Source: Nocardioides sp. R-C-SC26 (lineage in GTDB: Bacteria > Actinomycetota > Actinomycetes > Propionibacteriales > Nocardioidaceae). From it: DNA of 64,000 nucleotides. The notes under the pieces were generated by a model, which was not told where the DNA came from, did no database searches, and was given only the letters and a program-made list of their open reading frames with translations. The DNA lies in contig NZ_JAHRHK010000001.1 of NCBI RefSeq assembly GCF_021246465.1, positions 62,001 to 126,000 on the forward strand. Direction: 5' to 3'. Both the position numbers and the translations under genes were made by a program. Of this stretch, positions 42,635-51,273 are shown one piece after another. Numbering within the stretch: position 1 is the first letter of the stretch; each line of letters opens with the position of its first letter.

Positions 42635-43389
42635 TCCGTCTCCGCACCCGACGTTCGCCCGACGCCGAGGCTCGCAGCCGGCGCCGGTTCGCCCGCCGTC
42701 AGTGGGTCCGGCGATGGCTGACGCTGCGCTACGTCCTGGCCATGGTGATGGTGACAGCGGCGGTCGCGGGTGGTGTCTACGTCGTCTACTTCTCCGAGGC
42801 CCTGGCGGTCGAGGGCGCCGAGGTCACCGGCATCTCGGTCCTCGACGAGGATGCCGTGCTGGAGGCGGCAGGGGTGCCGATCGGTGGCCCGCTCGCGACG
42901 GTCGACCTGCGTGGGGTGGAACGCCGCGTGGCCGCGTTGGCGCCGGTCGCGAGGGTCGAGGTGTCGCGCAAGTGGCCGCACTCGGTGCTGATCGTCATCA
43001 CCGAGCGGGTGCCGGTGGCGGTCGTCGAGCGTGCTGGGACCTTCCGCGCCGTCGATGCGTCCGGGGTCGTCTTCTCCAGCTACCGCCGCGCGCCCCGCGA
43101 CCTTCCCCGGATCGAGGCCGATCCCGATGCCGGGGTGGAGGCGCTGCGCGAAGGCGCCGCCGTGGTGGCATCGCTGCCCAGCGACGTCGCGGCGGGCGTG
43201 GACCATCTCGAGGTGCACAGCGTCGACGAGATCGATCTCGAGCTGCGCGACGGCCGACTGGTGCGGTGGGGGAGCGCGGAGCAGTCGGAGGAGAAGGGCC
43301 GCGTCCTCCTGGCGTTGCTCGCCAGCGAGGTCGGCGACGCCCGCACCTTCGACGTCAGCGTGCCGGCGCAGCCCACGACGTCCGGTTGA
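42631..43389 (+). CDS. ftsQ: Cell division protein FtsQ
   Basis: A 252-residue bitopic divisome protein from GTG 42631. A basic cytoplasmic tail precedes one membrane helix (YVLAMVMVTAAVAGGVYVVY, about 33-53). The POTRA domain follows with AVEGAEVTGISVLDEDAVLE, then ARVEVSRKWPHSVLIVITER, and the FtsQ beta domain ends with the C-terminus. FtsQ anchors FtsB and FtsL to the division site. The ftsZ promoter region follows, 221 bases long. Confidence 0.93.
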   Translation: MIRLRTRRSPDAEARSRRRFARRQWVRRWLTLRYVLAMVMVTAAVAGGVYVVYFSEALAVEGAEVTGISVLDEDAVLEAAGVPIGGPLATVDLRGVERRVAALAPVARVEVSRKWPHSVLIVITERVPVAVVERAGTFRAVDASGVVFSSYRRAPRDLPRIEADPDAGVEALREGAAVVASLPSDVAAGVDHLEVHSVDEIDLELRDGRLVRWGSAEQSEEKGRVLLALLASEVGDARTFDVSVPAQPTTSG

Positions 43390-43474
43390 GAGTTCGCGTC
43401 TCGCGACGACGTATCCGAGTCGACGGGCGTCGCGGCGGCGTGTCGCCGCTGCACGGCACGTCGCAGTCCCTACT

Positions 43475-43488
43475 GTCGTGATCACGAC
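43475..43488. promoter_or_regulatory. Perfect 14-base palindrome upstream of ftsZ
   Basis: GTCGTGATCACGAC is fully self-complementary and lies 5 bases before a TTGACA sequence at 43493-43498. It is a good candidate operator; the binding protein is unknown. Confidence 0.5.
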
Positions 43489-43492
43489 GAGG

Positions 43493-43523
43493 TTGACATA
43501 ACTATAACCCTCAGGTTGAGGGT
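43493..43523 (+). promoter_or_regulatory. ftsZ promoter region with ACCCTCA-GGT-TGAGGGT inverted repeat
   Basis: TTGACA (43493-43498) looks like a -35, and TATAAC (43503-43508) looks like a -10, but they are too close to work together. They may belong to two overlapping promoters. Directly after lies a perfect inverted repeat, ACCCTCA at 43507-43513 and TGAGGGT at 43517-43523. The sequence recalls the conserved AT-rich/AACCCTCA block seen before ftsZ in other actinobacteria (from memory, not checked). Confidence 0.6.
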
Positions 43524-43610
43524 CACAGTTGAGACAGCCGGACGTCCCGAACTTCCTCACCTCACCAACCTCCCGGCCCGACCGGGCTCCTCGGAGAAGG
43601 GATAGCCGCC

Positions 43611-44792
43611 GTGGCTGCTGCACAGAACTACCTGGCCATCATCAAGGTCGTCGGCATCGGCGGCGGCGGCGTGAACGCCGTCAACCGGATGATCGAGGTC
43701 GGCCTCAAGGGCGTCGAGTTCATCGCCATCAACACCGACGCCCAGGCGTTGCTGATGAGTGACGCCGACGTCAAGCTCGACATCGGGCGCGAGCTCACCC
43801 GTGGCCTCGGCGCGGGCGCGAACCCGATGGTCGGCGGCCAGGCTGCCGAGGACCACGCCGACGAGATCGAGGAGGTGCTCAAGGGCGCCGACATGGTCTT
43901 CGTGACGGCCGGCGAGGGAGGTGGCACCGGCACCGGAGGTGCTCCCGTCGTCGCGCGTATCGCCCGCTCGCTCGGTGCCCTGACCATCGGCGTGGTCACC
44001 CGCCCGTTCGCGTTCGAGGGTCGCCGTCGCGCGAACTCCGCCGAGGAGGGCATCGCGGCGCTGCGCGAGGAGGTCGACACCCTCATCGTCATCCCCAACG
44101 ATCGCCTGCTCTCGATCAGCGACCGCAACGTCTCGGTGCTCGACGCCTTCAAGCAGGCCGACCAGGTCCTGCTGCAGGGTGTCTCCGGCATCACCGACCT
44201 GATCACGACGCCGGGTCTGATCAACCTCGACTTCGCCGACGTCAAGTCGGTGATGGCCAACGCCGGCTCGGCGCTCATGGGCATCGGCTCGGCCCGCGGC
44301 GACGACCGCGCGGTGGTCGCGGCCGAGATGGCGGTCTCCAGTCCGCTGCTCGAGGCGTCGATCGACGGCGCCTACGGCGTGCTGCTCTCGATCGCCGGCG
44401 GTTCCGACCTGGGTCTCTTCGAGATCAACGAGGCGGCGGCGCTCGTCGCCGACGCGGCGCACCAGGACGCCAACATCATCTTCGGTGCGACCATCGACGA
44501 CGCGCTGGGCGACGAGGTCCGGGTCACGGTCATCGCGGCCGGATTCGACGGCGGCCAGCCCAAGAAGCGCGAGGAGGGCGCCACCCTGCGCGGCTCTGCG
44601 GCTCGCCCGGCCACCACGCAGCGCACCGAGCCGGTGCGCCGCGAGGAGCCGGCGGCGGTCGGTGCGCCGGCTTCCGCCGCCGCGACTCCTGCCGCGCCGG
44701 CGTCCCCGGCCTCGACTCAGCCGGTCTCGCCGCGACCGGCGCCCTCGATGGACTTCGACGACGACCTGGACGTGCCTGACTTCCTGAAGTGA
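43611..44792 (+). CDS. ftsZ: Cell division GTPase FtsZ
   Basis: Tubulin-like GTPase that forms the Z ring. It has 393 residues from GTG 43611, with GGAGAAGGGA upstream. [20 protein letters not shown] and the GTP signature GGGTGTGG (103-110) are intact, and the T7 loop [20 protein letters not shown] is near 205. After the GTPase core (to about 315) comes an Ala/Pro-rich linker and the C-terminal peptide [11 protein letters not shown], the docking site for SepF and FtsW. It has its own promoter region after ftsQ. Confidence 0.98.
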   Translation: MAAAQNYLAIIKVVGIGGGGVNAVNRMIEVGLKGVEFIAINTDAQALLMSDADVKLDIGRELTRGLGAGANPMVGGQAAEDHADEIEEVLKGADMVFVTAGEGGGTGTGGAPVVARIARSLGALTIGVVTRPFAFEGRRRANSAEEGIAALREEVDTLIVIPNDRLLSISDRNVSVLDAFKQADQVLLQGVSGITDLITTPGLINLDFADVKSVMANAGSALMGIGSARGDDRAVVAAEMAVSSPLLEASIDGAYGVLLSIAGGSDLGLFEINEAAALVADAAHQDANIIFGATIDDALGDEVRVTVIAAGFDGGQPKKREEGATLRGSAARPATTQRTEPVRREEPAAVGAPASAAATPAAPASPASTQPVSPRPAPSMDFDDDLDVPDFLK

Positions 44793-44836
44793 CCGCGCCG
44801 GCGCGCGGCGACTCGAGGCGATGAAGCGAGGACGCG

Positions 44837-45568
44837 CTGTATCACTTCCGTACGCGACACGGCCCCGTCGACCTGGCCTTCACCGACCGGTTCGGCGGGG
44901 TCAGTCGCGCGCCGTTCGACTCGCTGAACCTGGCGCTCGTCGGCGACGACGCGCCGGATGACCGGCGCTCCAACCACGACCTGCTCCTGATGGACTTCGC
45001 GCCCGGCGCGCGGCTCGTGGATCTCGACCAGGTCCACGGCGACCGGGTCGTGGCGGCCGAGGAGATCGCCTCGTCGGACGCCACACCGTCGGGGCCGCCC
45101 CGTGCTGACGGCGTGGTGAGCTCCAGTGGCGACGTCGTGCTGATGGTGCGGGTGGCCGACTGCGTCCCCGTCCTCCTCGCCGACGCCGGGGCCGGGATCA
45201 TCGGAGCGGCCCATGCAGGACGCCGGGGAGTCGAGCTCGGCGTCGTCCCGGCGACGATCGACGCCATGCGAGCCCGCGGTGCGGGCCGGATCGAGGCCTG
45301 GATCGGACCGCACGTGTGCGGGGCCTGTTACGAGGTGCCGGCGGCCCTCCGTGACGACGTCGACGCCGTCGTTCCCGGTGTCGCCGCGACGACGTCGTGG
45401 GGCACCCCCTCGCTCGACCTCGGCAGGGGCGTGCGCGCCCAACTCGAGGCGCGCGAGGTCGTCGTCCACGACCGCTCGGCGTGCACGATCGAGTCGCCCG
45501 ACCTCTACTCCTATCGCCGCGACGGCGCCCGCTCCGGGCGGTTCGCCGGCCTGATCCGGAGGGTGTGA
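44837..45568 (+). CDS. pgeF: YfiH/PgeF-family multicopper polyphenol oxidase-like protein (laccase domain), non-standard start
   Basis: About 243 residues. Relatives act as purine nucleoside phosphorylases or peptidoglycan-editing enzymes. Homology clearly begins at YHFRTRHGPVDLAFTDRFGG, yet no ATG, GTG or TTG lies in frame before it: the frame has a stop at 44822. CTG 44837, preceded by GAGGA, is the only good candidate start; the ATG at 44821 is in another frame. Metal-binding landmarks are DQVHGDRV, ADCVPVLLAD, GAAHAGRRGVELGV and IGPHVCGACYEVP. It lies between ftsZ and yggS and overlaps yggS (TGATG). Confidence 0.85.
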   Translation: MYHFRTRHGPVDLAFTDRFGGVSRAPFDSLNLALVGDDAPDDRRSNHDLLLMDFAPGARLVDLDQVHGDRVVAAEEIASSDATPSGPPRADGVVSSSGDVVLMVRVADCVPVLLADAGAGIIGAAHAGRRGVELGVVPATIDAMRARGAGRIEAWIGPHVCGACYEVPAALRDDVDAVVPGVAATTSWGTPSLDLGRGVRAQLEAREVVVHDRSACTIESPDLYSYRRDGARSGRFAGLIRRV

Positions 45569-46272
45569 TGACCGCAGAGCGCGAGGTCGAGGTCGCAGCG
45601 AGCCTGGCGATCGTCCGGCAGCGGATCGCCCGGGCGGCCTCGGCAGCCGGGCGCGACACCGACGAGATCACCCTGGTGGTGGTCACCAAGTACTTCCCGG
45701 CCAGCGACGTGCGTCTGCTCGCAGCGCTCGGCGTGACCGATGTCGCGGAGAATCGCCACCAGGAGGCCGTCGAGAAGTCCGAAGCGTGCGCGGACCTCGA
45801 TCTGAGATGGCACTTCGTGGGGGGACTGCAGAGCAACAAGGCGACGGCGGTGACCCGCTACGCGGACGTCGTGCAGTCGGTCGACCGGCTCAAGCTGGTG
45901 GCGCCGTTGGCACGCGGCGCGCAGGAGCGTGGCCGCGCTCTCGACGTCGCGCTCCAGGTCAGCCTCGACCCGCCCGATCGCGACCACCGCGCCGGTGTCC
46001 GGCCCGAGGAGTTGTCGGACCTGGCCGCTGCGGTCGCGTCGGTGGACGGGCTGCGACTGCGGGGTCTGATGGCCGTCGCGCCCTTGGACGAAAGGCCGGC
46101 GGACGCCTTCGACCGGCTCGCCGGGGTGCGCGAGGGGTTCCTTGCCGAGCATCCCGACGCGCGGTGGCTCTCGGCGGGCATGAGCGCGGACCTGGAGGAC
46201 GCGATCACTCGCGGCGCGACACACGTACGCATTGGGTCCGCGGTCCTCGGATCCAGGCCCGGTCTCCAGTAA
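45568..46272 (+). CDS. YggS-family pyridoxal phosphate homeostasis protein
   Basis: A 234-residue single-domain PLP-binding protein (PLPBP family) with an alanine-racemase N-terminal fold. [18 protein letters not shown] places the PLP Lys near residue 40; [22 protein letters not shown] and [13 protein letters not shown] with [13 protein letters not shown] complete the phosphate cup. The family buffers cytoplasmic PLP and has no known catalytic activity. ATG 45568 overlaps the pgeF stop. Placement between pgeF and sepF is standard in actinobacteria. Confidence 0.94.
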   Translation: MTAEREVEVAASLAIVRQRIARAASAAGRDTDEITLVVVTKYFPASDVRLLAALGVTDVAENRHQEAVEKSEACADLDLRWHFVGGLQSNKATAVTRYADVVQSVDRLKLVAPLARGAQERGRALDVALQVSLDPPDRDHRAGVRPEELSDLAAAVASVDGLRLRGLMAVAPLDERPADAFDRLAGVREGFLAEHPDARWLSAGMSADLEDAITRGATHVRIGSAVLGSRPGLQ

Positions 46273-46291
46273 TGTCCCAAGAGATCAGCAA

Positions 46292-46309
46292 GCGCCCGGG
46301 CCCGGGCGC
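46292..46309. repeat. 18-base perfect GC palindrome between yggS and sepF
   Basis: GCGCCCGGGCCCGGGCGC, fully self-complementary, 20 bases after the yggS stop and 24 before the sepF ATG. It could be a cruciform, an operator, or part of a transcription attenuation stem. GC bias raises the chance of such sequences. Confidence 0.4.
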
Positions 46310-46333
46310 GCGAGCAGCGGAGGCAGACATCTC

Positions 46334-46828
46334 ATGAGCGGTGCGATGCGCAGGATCGGTGAGTACCTCGGCCTGCTCGAGGACACCGGCCGGTACGACG
46401 AGTACGACGGCTACGGCGAGACGACCGAGACTGCCCCGGTCCAGGCTGCGCGGCCCCGTCGTGTCGAAGGTGAACCGGCACCGGTCGCCGACCTCTCGGA
46501 GCGACGTCGCGCTCACGTCCCGGTCCAGGTCGCGCCGGTCCAGGCGGAGCTGTCGCGGATCGTCACCCTTGAGCCCCGGACCTACAACGAGGCGCGGGTC
46601 GTGGGCGAGAACTACCGCGAGGGCACGCCGGTCATCATGAACCTGAGCGACCTCGACGATGCCGACGCGAAGCGACTCGTCGACTTCGCCGCCGGTCTGG
46701 TCTTTGCTACCCGTGGCACTCTCGACCGCGTCACCAACAAGGTGTTCCTGCTCTCGCCGCCCAACATCTCGGTCGCCGCCGAGGACAAGCAGTTGATCGC
46801 CGAGGGCGGTTTCTTCAACCAGTCCTGA
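46334..46828 (+). CDS. sepF: Cell division protein SepF
   Basis: Membrane anchor for FtsZ in actinobacteria, which lack FtsA. It has 164 residues from ATG 46334; a second ATG at 46346 gives [13 protein letters not shown], the usual amphipathic membrane-binding helix start, and is an alternative. A disordered linker (about 25-75) precedes the conserved domain: [20 protein letters not shown], then [40 protein letters not shown] and [20 protein letters not shown]. Expected to bind the DVPDFLK tail of FtsZ. Confidence 0.96.
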   Translation: MSGAMRRIGEYLGLLEDTGRYDEYDGYGETTETAPVQAARPRRVEGEPAPVADLSERRRAHVPVQVAPVQAELSRIVTLEPRTYNEARVVGENYREGTPVIMNLSDLDDADAKRLVDFAAGLVFATRGTLDRVTNKVFLLSPPNISVAAEDKQLIAEGGFFNQS

Positions 46829-46848
46829 GGGTTTTCGAGGTCTTCTAG

Positions 46849-47142
46849 GTGAATACAGTCGGTCTCATCGTCTACGTCGCGCTGACGGTGTTCATCGCCT
46901 TCATGTGGGTCCGCTTCATCGTGGACTGGGTGCAGGTCTTCGCGCGTGCGTGGAGCCCCCGCGGCCCCCTGCTCGTAGCGCTCGAGGGTGTGTACTCGAC
47001 CACGGATCCGCCGATCAAGGCGCTCCGTCGCGTCATCCCGCCGCTGCGTCTGGGCAACTTCGCCCTCGATCTCAGTTTCCTGATCGTGTTCATCGGGGCC
47101 TACGTGCTGCTGCGGCTCACGCAGGTCTACCTGATGGGCTGA
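46849..47142 (+). CDS. YggT family membrane protein
   Basis: A 97-residue protein from GTG 46849 with two membrane helices (VGLIVYVALTVFIAFMWVRF at the N-terminus and ALDLSFLIVFIGAYVLLRLT near the C-terminus). The loop YSTTDPPIKALRRVIPPLRL is the YggT signature. Genes of this family lie between sepF and wag31/divIVA in many Gram-positives. A division or osmotic-stress role is suspected, not proven. It lies 20 bases after sepF and is likely co-transcribed. Confidence 0.92.
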   Translation: MNTVGLIVYVALTVFIAFMWVRFIVDWVQVFARAWSPRGPLLVALEGVYSTTDPPIKALRRVIPPLRLGNFALDLSFLIVFIGAYVLLRLTQVYLMG

Positions 47143-47153
47143 CCTACGTCCCA

Positions 47154-47218
47154 CGCCTGTGAACCGCTTTCCGGCACGTGGGCTCGGTCACCTGCCGTCG
47201 ATTCTCGCGTCACAGGCG
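47154..47218 (+). repeat. Inverted repeat in the yggT-wag31 gap
   Basis: CGCCTGTGA at 47154-47162 and TCACAGGCG at 47210-47218 are perfect 9-base inverted arms 47 bases apart. The gap (47143-47370) holds no gene. A TACAGT box at 47253-47258 is a possible -10 for wag31, giving a ~110-base leader. Confidence 0.4.
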
Positions 47219-47370
47219 ATGCGCTGAGTCACACCAGCACCACCCCACGCGCTACAGTGCTGGGAACCCGCGTCTCCACGACGTGGGTGGACGTCGCGGC
47301 GCGAACCGACAGCGATCTGTCGCCTCGAGCGCGTCGCACCGACATCGAGTTCAAGGAATTGGGTGAAGTC

Positions 47371-48111
47371 ATGCCGTTGACCCCAGAGGACGTGAGCAAC
47401 AAGCGCTTTACGCCGGTGCGTCTGCGCGAGGGCTACGACATGGGGGAGGTCGACCAGTTCCTCGATGAGGTCGAGGCGGAGTTGGCCCGGCTCAACAAGG
47501 AGAACGACGACCTCCGCGTCAAGCTCGAGGCTGCCCAGTCCGGAGCCGCCCAGGCGAGTCCGGTGGCCGCCCCGGTCGAGGCCGCTCCGGTCGTCGCTCC
47601 GACACCCGAGCCGGTGGTCGCTGCTCCGGCTGCCCCGGCCCGCCAGGAGATCGAGACCATCAGGGTCGAGACCGTCCCGGATGCCTCCAACGCCGCCGCG
47701 CGTCTGCTCGAGATCGCCACCCGCAACGCGGACGAGTTGGTCGAGGACGCCAAGAACGAGGCCGACAAGATCATCGGCGAGGCCCGCACCAAGTCCGAGC
47801 GCCTGGCCGCGGAGTCCAAGAGCAAGGCCGATCAGGTCGAGAACGACGCCCGCACCCGCGCGACGATGCTCGACGCCGAGACTGCCGAGCGTCGCACGCA
47901 GATCTTCGGCGACCTGGAGAAGGAGCGCGACAAGCTCACCGTCGAGGTGGAGAACCTGCGCTCGTTCGAGCGCGAGTACCGCTCGCGCCTGCGCAGCTAC
48001 TTCACCCAGCAGCTCGAGGCGCTCGGCTCCGCGTCCGAGACGCCCGCGCCGTCGCAGGAGGCCCCGGCGCCCAAGCGTCTGCGTTCGATCCTGGGCGAGG
48101 ACGAGGGCTGA
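47371..48111 (+). CDS. wag31: Polar growth protein Wag31/DivIVA
   Basis: A 246-residue coiled-coil scaffold that marks the cell poles and directs peptidoglycan synthesis. The N-terminal lipid-binding domain MPLTPEDVSNKRFTPVRLRE, then GYDMGEVDQFLDEVEAELAR, is typical. A Pro/Ala-rich linker (about 55-95) leads to the second long coiled coil (residues about 100-215). The last 30 residues end in KRLRSILGEDEG. The Thr in the Wag31 N-terminal region that PknA phosphorylates in mycobacteria has a possible counterpart at Thr4 or Thr14, but this is uncertain. A strong terminator follows. Confidence 0.96.
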   Translation: MPLTPEDVSNKRFTPVRLREGYDMGEVDQFLDEVEAELARLNKENDDLRVKLEAAQSGAAQASPVAAPVEAAPVVAPTPEPVVAAPAAPARQEIETIRVETVPDASNAAARLLEIATRNADELVEDAKNEADKIIGEARTKSERLAAESKSKADQVENDARTRATMLDAETAERRTQIFGDLEKERDKLTVEVENLRSFEREYRSRLRSYFTQQLEALGSASETPAPSQEAPAPKRLRSILGEDEG

Positions 48112-48130
48112 GACCCTTCTGTTCGTCACA

Positions 48131-48161
48131 TCGGCCCCCGGGGACACCTTCCGGGGGCCGA
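48131..48161 (+). terminator. Intrinsic terminator after wag31
   Basis: A perfect 11-bp stem TCGGCCCCCGG / CCGGGGGCCGA with loop GGACACCTT, 19 bases after the wag31 stop. It probably ends the dcw transcript. Confidence 0.85.
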
Positions 48162-48206
48162 TGGTGTTCTCGGGCGCGCCTCGTTGAGCCCGATGAGTGC
48201 ACCCAC

Positions 48207-48212
48207 TAGCGT
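48207..48212 (+). promoter_or_regulatory. Candidate -10 box for the DksA-like gene
   Basis: TAGCGT, 50 bases before the ATG at 48263 and downstream of the wag31 terminator. Confidence 0.35.
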
Positions 48213-48262
48213 TCGTGCCGCTCGCGGTCCCGAGGTGGCCGTGGCCGACGGAAGGCCGTTCG

Positions 48263-49234
48263 ATGGTTCGCAGCACCCGCAAGCTCGCCCAGGCCGCACG
48301 GAGCGCGCTGACGCGCCGCAAGCCCGCCGCCGAACCTGCCTCCGCGAAGAAGGCCGCTCCGGTGAAGAAGGCTTCCGCGGCCAAGGCGGCCGCTCCGGTG
48401 AAGAAGGCGGCCCCGCCGAAGAAGGCGGCCCCGGCCAAGGCGGCCGCTCCGGCGAAGAAGGTGGCTCCGGCGAAGAAGGCCGCTCCAGCGAAGGCGGCCG
48501 CTCCGGTGAAGAAGGCGGCCCCGGTGAAGAAGGCGGCCCCGCCGAAGAAGGCGGCCCCGGCCAAGAAGGCCACTCCGGCCAAGGCGGCCGCTGCGCCGAA
48601 GAAGGCCGCTGCGTCGAAGAAGGCCGCTCCGGCGAAGAAGGCCGCTCCAGCGAAGGCGGCCGCTCCGGCGAAGAAGGCCGCTCCAGCGAAGGCGGCCGCT
48701 CCGGTGAAGAAGGCGGCCCCGGTGAAGAAGGCGGCCCCGGCGAAGAAGGCCGCTCCGGCCAAGGCGGCCGCTCCGGTGAAGAAGGCGGCCCCGGTGAAGA
48801 AGGCGGCCCCGGCGAAGAAGGCGTCGTCGACGGCTACTCCGCCTGTTCTCGTCGTCCTGGAAGGCGAGGGGGCCTGGACGTCCTCCGAGCTCGCGGAGGT
48901 GTTGGCCGAGCTCAACGAGCAGCGCGCCCACAGTGCGACGATCGTGGAGCAGAAGGAGGTCGAGCTCGCCGACCTCCTGCGTGACTCCGGAGACGGGGCC
49001 GGCCAGGACCAGGCCGACCTCGGCGCCTCCAGCTTCGAGCGTGACTACGAGCTGACCGTCGTGGCGAACGAGCGGGACAAGCTCGCCCAGATCGACCACG
49101 CATTGGAGCGGATCTCCGACGGCACCTACGGCGTCTGCGAGTCGTGCGGCAACCCGATCGGCAAGATGCGGTTGATGGCATTCCCGCGTGCCACACTGTG
49201 CATGACATGCAAGCAGCGCGAGGAACGTCGGTAG
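48263..49234 (+). CDS. TraR/DksA-type zinc-finger protein with Lys/Ala/Pro-rich histone H1-like tail
   Basis: A 323-residue protein from ATG 48263. Residues about 28-188 are almost only Ala, Lys and Pro, in units such as AAPVKK, AAPAKK and AAPAKA, which resemble eukaryotic H1 tails and AlgP-like proteins. Residues 204-323 are a DksA/TraR-type domain: a coiled-coil stretch (WTSSELAEVLAELNEQRAHS), a YELTVVANERDKLAQIDHAL segment, and a C4 zinc finger with Cys292, 295, 313 and 316 (VCESCGNPIG and [10 protein letters not shown]). RNA polymerase or DNA binding is likely. The core family is common in actinobacteria; the length of the tail is the odd part. It overlaps lspA by 28 bases. Confidence 0.9.
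   Translation: MVRSTRKLAQAARSALTRRKPAAEPASAKKAAPVKKASAAKAAAPVKKAAPPKKAAPAKAAAPAKKVAPAKKAAPAKAAAPVKKAAPVKKAAPPKKAAPAKKATPAKAAAAPKKAAASKKAAPAKKAAPAKAAAPAKKAAPAKAAAPVKKAAPVKKAAPAKKAAPAKAAAPVKKAAPVKKAAPAKKASSTATPPVLVVLEGEGAWTSSELAEVLAELNEQRAHSATIVEQKEVELADLLRDSGDGAGQDQADLGASSFERDYELTVVANERDKLAQIDHALERISDGTYGVCESCGNPIGKMRLMAFPRATLCMTCKQREERR
48344..48823 (+). repeat. Low-complexity coding repeat (AAPxKK tail of the DksA-like protein)
   Basis: Imperfect tandem repeats built on GCCGCTCCGGYGAAGAAG and GCGGCCCCGGTGAAGAAG units. A block that encodes AAAPVKKAAPVKKAAP occurs three times (codons about 78, 144 and 168). Because the units are multiples of three, the frame survives copy-number change, so length is expected to vary between strains. 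Confidence 0.85.
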
Positions 49235-49866
49235 ACCCCGAGAGTCCTGGTTCCCCCGAGAGCCGGAGGTCTGCGGGTCTGGCGCCGAAGTTGATCTTCG
49301 TCATCGTCGCCGTCGTTGCCTACGCGACCGATCAGGTCACCAAGGCGCTCGCGCTGGAGCACCTCGACGGTCGTCCCGACGTCCAGGTGATCGGCGAGGT
49401 CCTGCAGCTCCACCTCACCCGGAACCCCGGGGCGGCCTTCAGCGCGGGCACCGGACTGACGCCCTACATCACGGCGTTCGCGATCGCCGCCACCCTCGCT
49501 GTGCTCTGGTACGCGCGCCGTCTCGGCAGCACGGGATGGGGCTTCGGCTTCGGATTCCTCCTGGCCGGGATCACCGGCAATCTCACCGACCGGCTGCTGC
49601 GCGACCCCGAGCCTTTCCACGGTCACGTCATCGACTTCCTGATGCTGCCGAACTGGCCGATCTTCAACATCGCCGACATCTGCATCAACATCGCAGCGGG
49701 CCTCATCATCATCCAGTCCTTCCGCGGCATCAGGCTCGACGGATCACGGGAGAAGGACGACGAGCGCGACGCCGCCGCTGACGGCCCCGAGCTCCGATCC
49801 GCGGTGGACCTGCGTGGTGCGGAGGGCGCTGACGATGTGGTCGGCCCCGAGGACGGTGCTCGATGA
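49207..49866 (+). CDS. lspA: Lipoprotein signal peptidase (signal peptidase II)
   Basis: Membrane aspartyl protease that cleaves prolipoprotein signal peptides. ATG 49207 gives 219 residues and overlaps the DksA-like gene by 28 bases; no clear ribosome site was found. Four membrane helices are predicted. Catalytic Asp residues are in [10 protein letters not shown] and [10 protein letters not shown], and [13 protein letters not shown] is the conserved N-terminal motif. The C-terminal ~45 residues are charged and probably disordered. The stop overlaps the rluD start by four bases. Confidence 0.95.
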   Translation: MQAARGTSVDPESPGSPESRRSAGLAPKLIFVIVAVVAYATDQVTKALALEHLDGRPDVQVIGEVLQLHLTRNPGAAFSAGTGLTPYITAFAIAATLAVLWYARRLGSTGWGFGFGFLLAGITGNLTDRLLRDPEPFHGHVIDFLMLPNWPIFNIADICINIAAGLIIIQSFRGIRLDGSREKDDERDAAADGPELRSAVDLRGAEGADDVVGPEDGAR

Positions 49867-50807
49867 GCAGCGCGTCCTCGGAGTACCGGGTCCTCCCGGT
49901 CCCCGACAGTCTGGGTGGCGAGCGCGTCGATGCGGCGATCGCCCAGATGTTCGGGCTCTCGCGCACGCGCGGCGCCGAGCTGATCGCCGAGGGGCTCGTC
50001 CAGCTCGACGGCGTCGACGTCACCACGAAGAGCGAGCGTGTGATGCCCGGTGCCCGTCTCGAGGTGACCATCCCCGCCGAGGCCGACCCGTTGGCCGTCG
50101 TGCCCGAGATCGTCGAGGGCATCGGGATCATCTACGACGACGAGTCCATCGTCGTGATCGACAAGCCGGTCGGTGTCGCCGTGCATCCCTCACCTGGCTG
50201 GAGCGGGCCGACCGTCGTCGCGCACCTGGCCGGTGCGGGCTTCCGGATCGCCACGAGTGGTGCGTCCGAACGTCAGGGCATCGTGCAGCGCCTGGACGTC
50301 GGCACGTCCGGCGTGATGGTGATCTGCAAGTCCGAGTACGCCTACTCCGTGCTCAAGAACGCCTTCCGGCACCGCACGGTCGACAAGACCTACCACGCTC
50401 TGGTGCAGGGGCACCCCGACCCGCTCACCGGGACGATCGACGCGCCGATCGCCCGACACCCCGGCGCAGACCACCGGTTCGCGGTCCGTGAGGGCGGGCG
50501 CCCGAGCATCACGCACTACGAGACGCTCGAGGCCCACCGCTTCGCCAGCCTGTTGGAGGTGCACCTGGAGACCGGCCGCACCCACCAGATCCGCGTGCAC
50601 ATGTCGGCCCTCAAGCACCCGTGCGTCGGCGATCTGACCTATGGCGCGGACCCCACGCTCGCCCGCCGCGTCGGCGTGACCCGCCAGTGGCTGCACGCTG
50701 TGCGGCTCGGCTTCGAGCACCCCGACACCGGCGCCTACGTGCAGTTCGAGTCGCCCTACCCCGACGATCTCGCAGCCGCGCTCGAGGTCATTCGTGACGG
50801 GGACTGA
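49863..50807 (+). CDS. rluD: RluA/RluD-family 23S rRNA pseudouridine synthase
   Basis: A 314-residue pseudouridine synthase. An S4 RNA-binding domain ([20 protein letters not shown]) occupies residues 18-80. The catalytic Asp is in [17 protein letters not shown] near residue 143, and [19 protein letters not shown] is the second family motif. RluD modifies U1911, 1915 and 1917 of 23S rRNA in E. coli; exact targets here are inferred. ATG 49863 overlaps lspA, and a GNAT gene overlaps the end by 14 bases. Confidence 0.93.
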   Translation: MSSASSEYRVLPVPDSLGGERVDAAIAQMFGLSRTRGAELIAEGLVQLDGVDVTTKSERVMPGARLEVTIPAEADPLAVVPEIVEGIGIIYDDESIVVIDKPVGVAVHPSPGWSGPTVVAHLAGAGFRIATSGASERQGIVQRLDVGTSGVMVICKSEYAYSVLKNAFRHRTVDKTYHALVQGHPDPLTGTIDAPIARHPGADHRFAVREGGRPSITHYETLEAHRFASLLEVHLETGRTHQIRVHMSALKHPCVGDLTYGADPTLARRVGVTRQWLHAVRLGFEHPDTGAYVQFESPYPDDLAAALEVIRDGD

Positions 50808-51273
50808 CTCCGCCTCCCTCGCTCTCCGACCCGCGATGCGCGAGGACGTGGACGCGGTCGCCGAGGTGCATCTGACGTCGCGAGCCGCAGCGCCGATGCC
50901 ACCGAGCATCCACCCTGCGGCCGACGTGCGGAGCTGGCTCGCAGCACGGATCGAGGCAGACCATGTCTGGGTGGCAGAGGTCGCCGGCCTGGTCGTCGGC
51001 TACGTGCGCTTCACCGACACCTGGCTCGACGACCTGTACGTGCTGCCCGGCCGGGCGCGGCAGGGCGTCGGATGCGCACTGCTCGAGGTGGCGAAGGCGC
51101 ATCTGCCTGCGGGATTCGGGCTGTGGGTCTTCGAGCAGAACGAACCCGCTCGTGCGTTCTACGCCCGTCACGGCCTGGTCGAGACCGAGGTGACCGACGG
51201 TCGTGACAACGAAGAGAAGTGCCCCGACGTCAGGATGGAGTGGCTGCCAGCGCAGCGTCGAGCTCACCGATGA
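50794..51273 (+). CDS. GNAT family N-acetyltransferase
   Basis: A 159-residue acetyltransferase from GTG 50794, overlapping rluD by 14 bases. The GNAT core is visible: [20 protein letters not shown] at strand 1, [17 protein letters not shown], the acetyl-CoA loop [20 protein letters not shown], and [20 protein letters not shown]. The substrate is unknown. Its end overlaps a convergent unknown gene by 44 bases. Confidence 0.88.
   Translation: MTGTDSASLALRPAMREDVDAVAEVHLTSRAAAPMPPSIHPAADVRSWLAARIEADHVWVAEVAGLVVGYVRFTDTWLDDLYVLPGRARQGVGCALLEVAKAHLPAGFGLWVFEQNEPARAFYARHGLVETEVTDGRDNEEKCPDVRMEWLPAQRRAHR

Noticed and set aside
48344..48823. Tandem repeats considered as a non-coding satellite
   Set aside because: They are in frame with a start, a ribosome-polymerase-type zinc finger and a stop, so they are coding low complexity.
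47188..48915. A 575-codon minus-strand frame rich in Ala, Gly and Phe
   Set aside because: It is the shadow of wag31 and the AAPxKK repeat; its repetitive sequence arises from the complement of the Lys/Ala codons.
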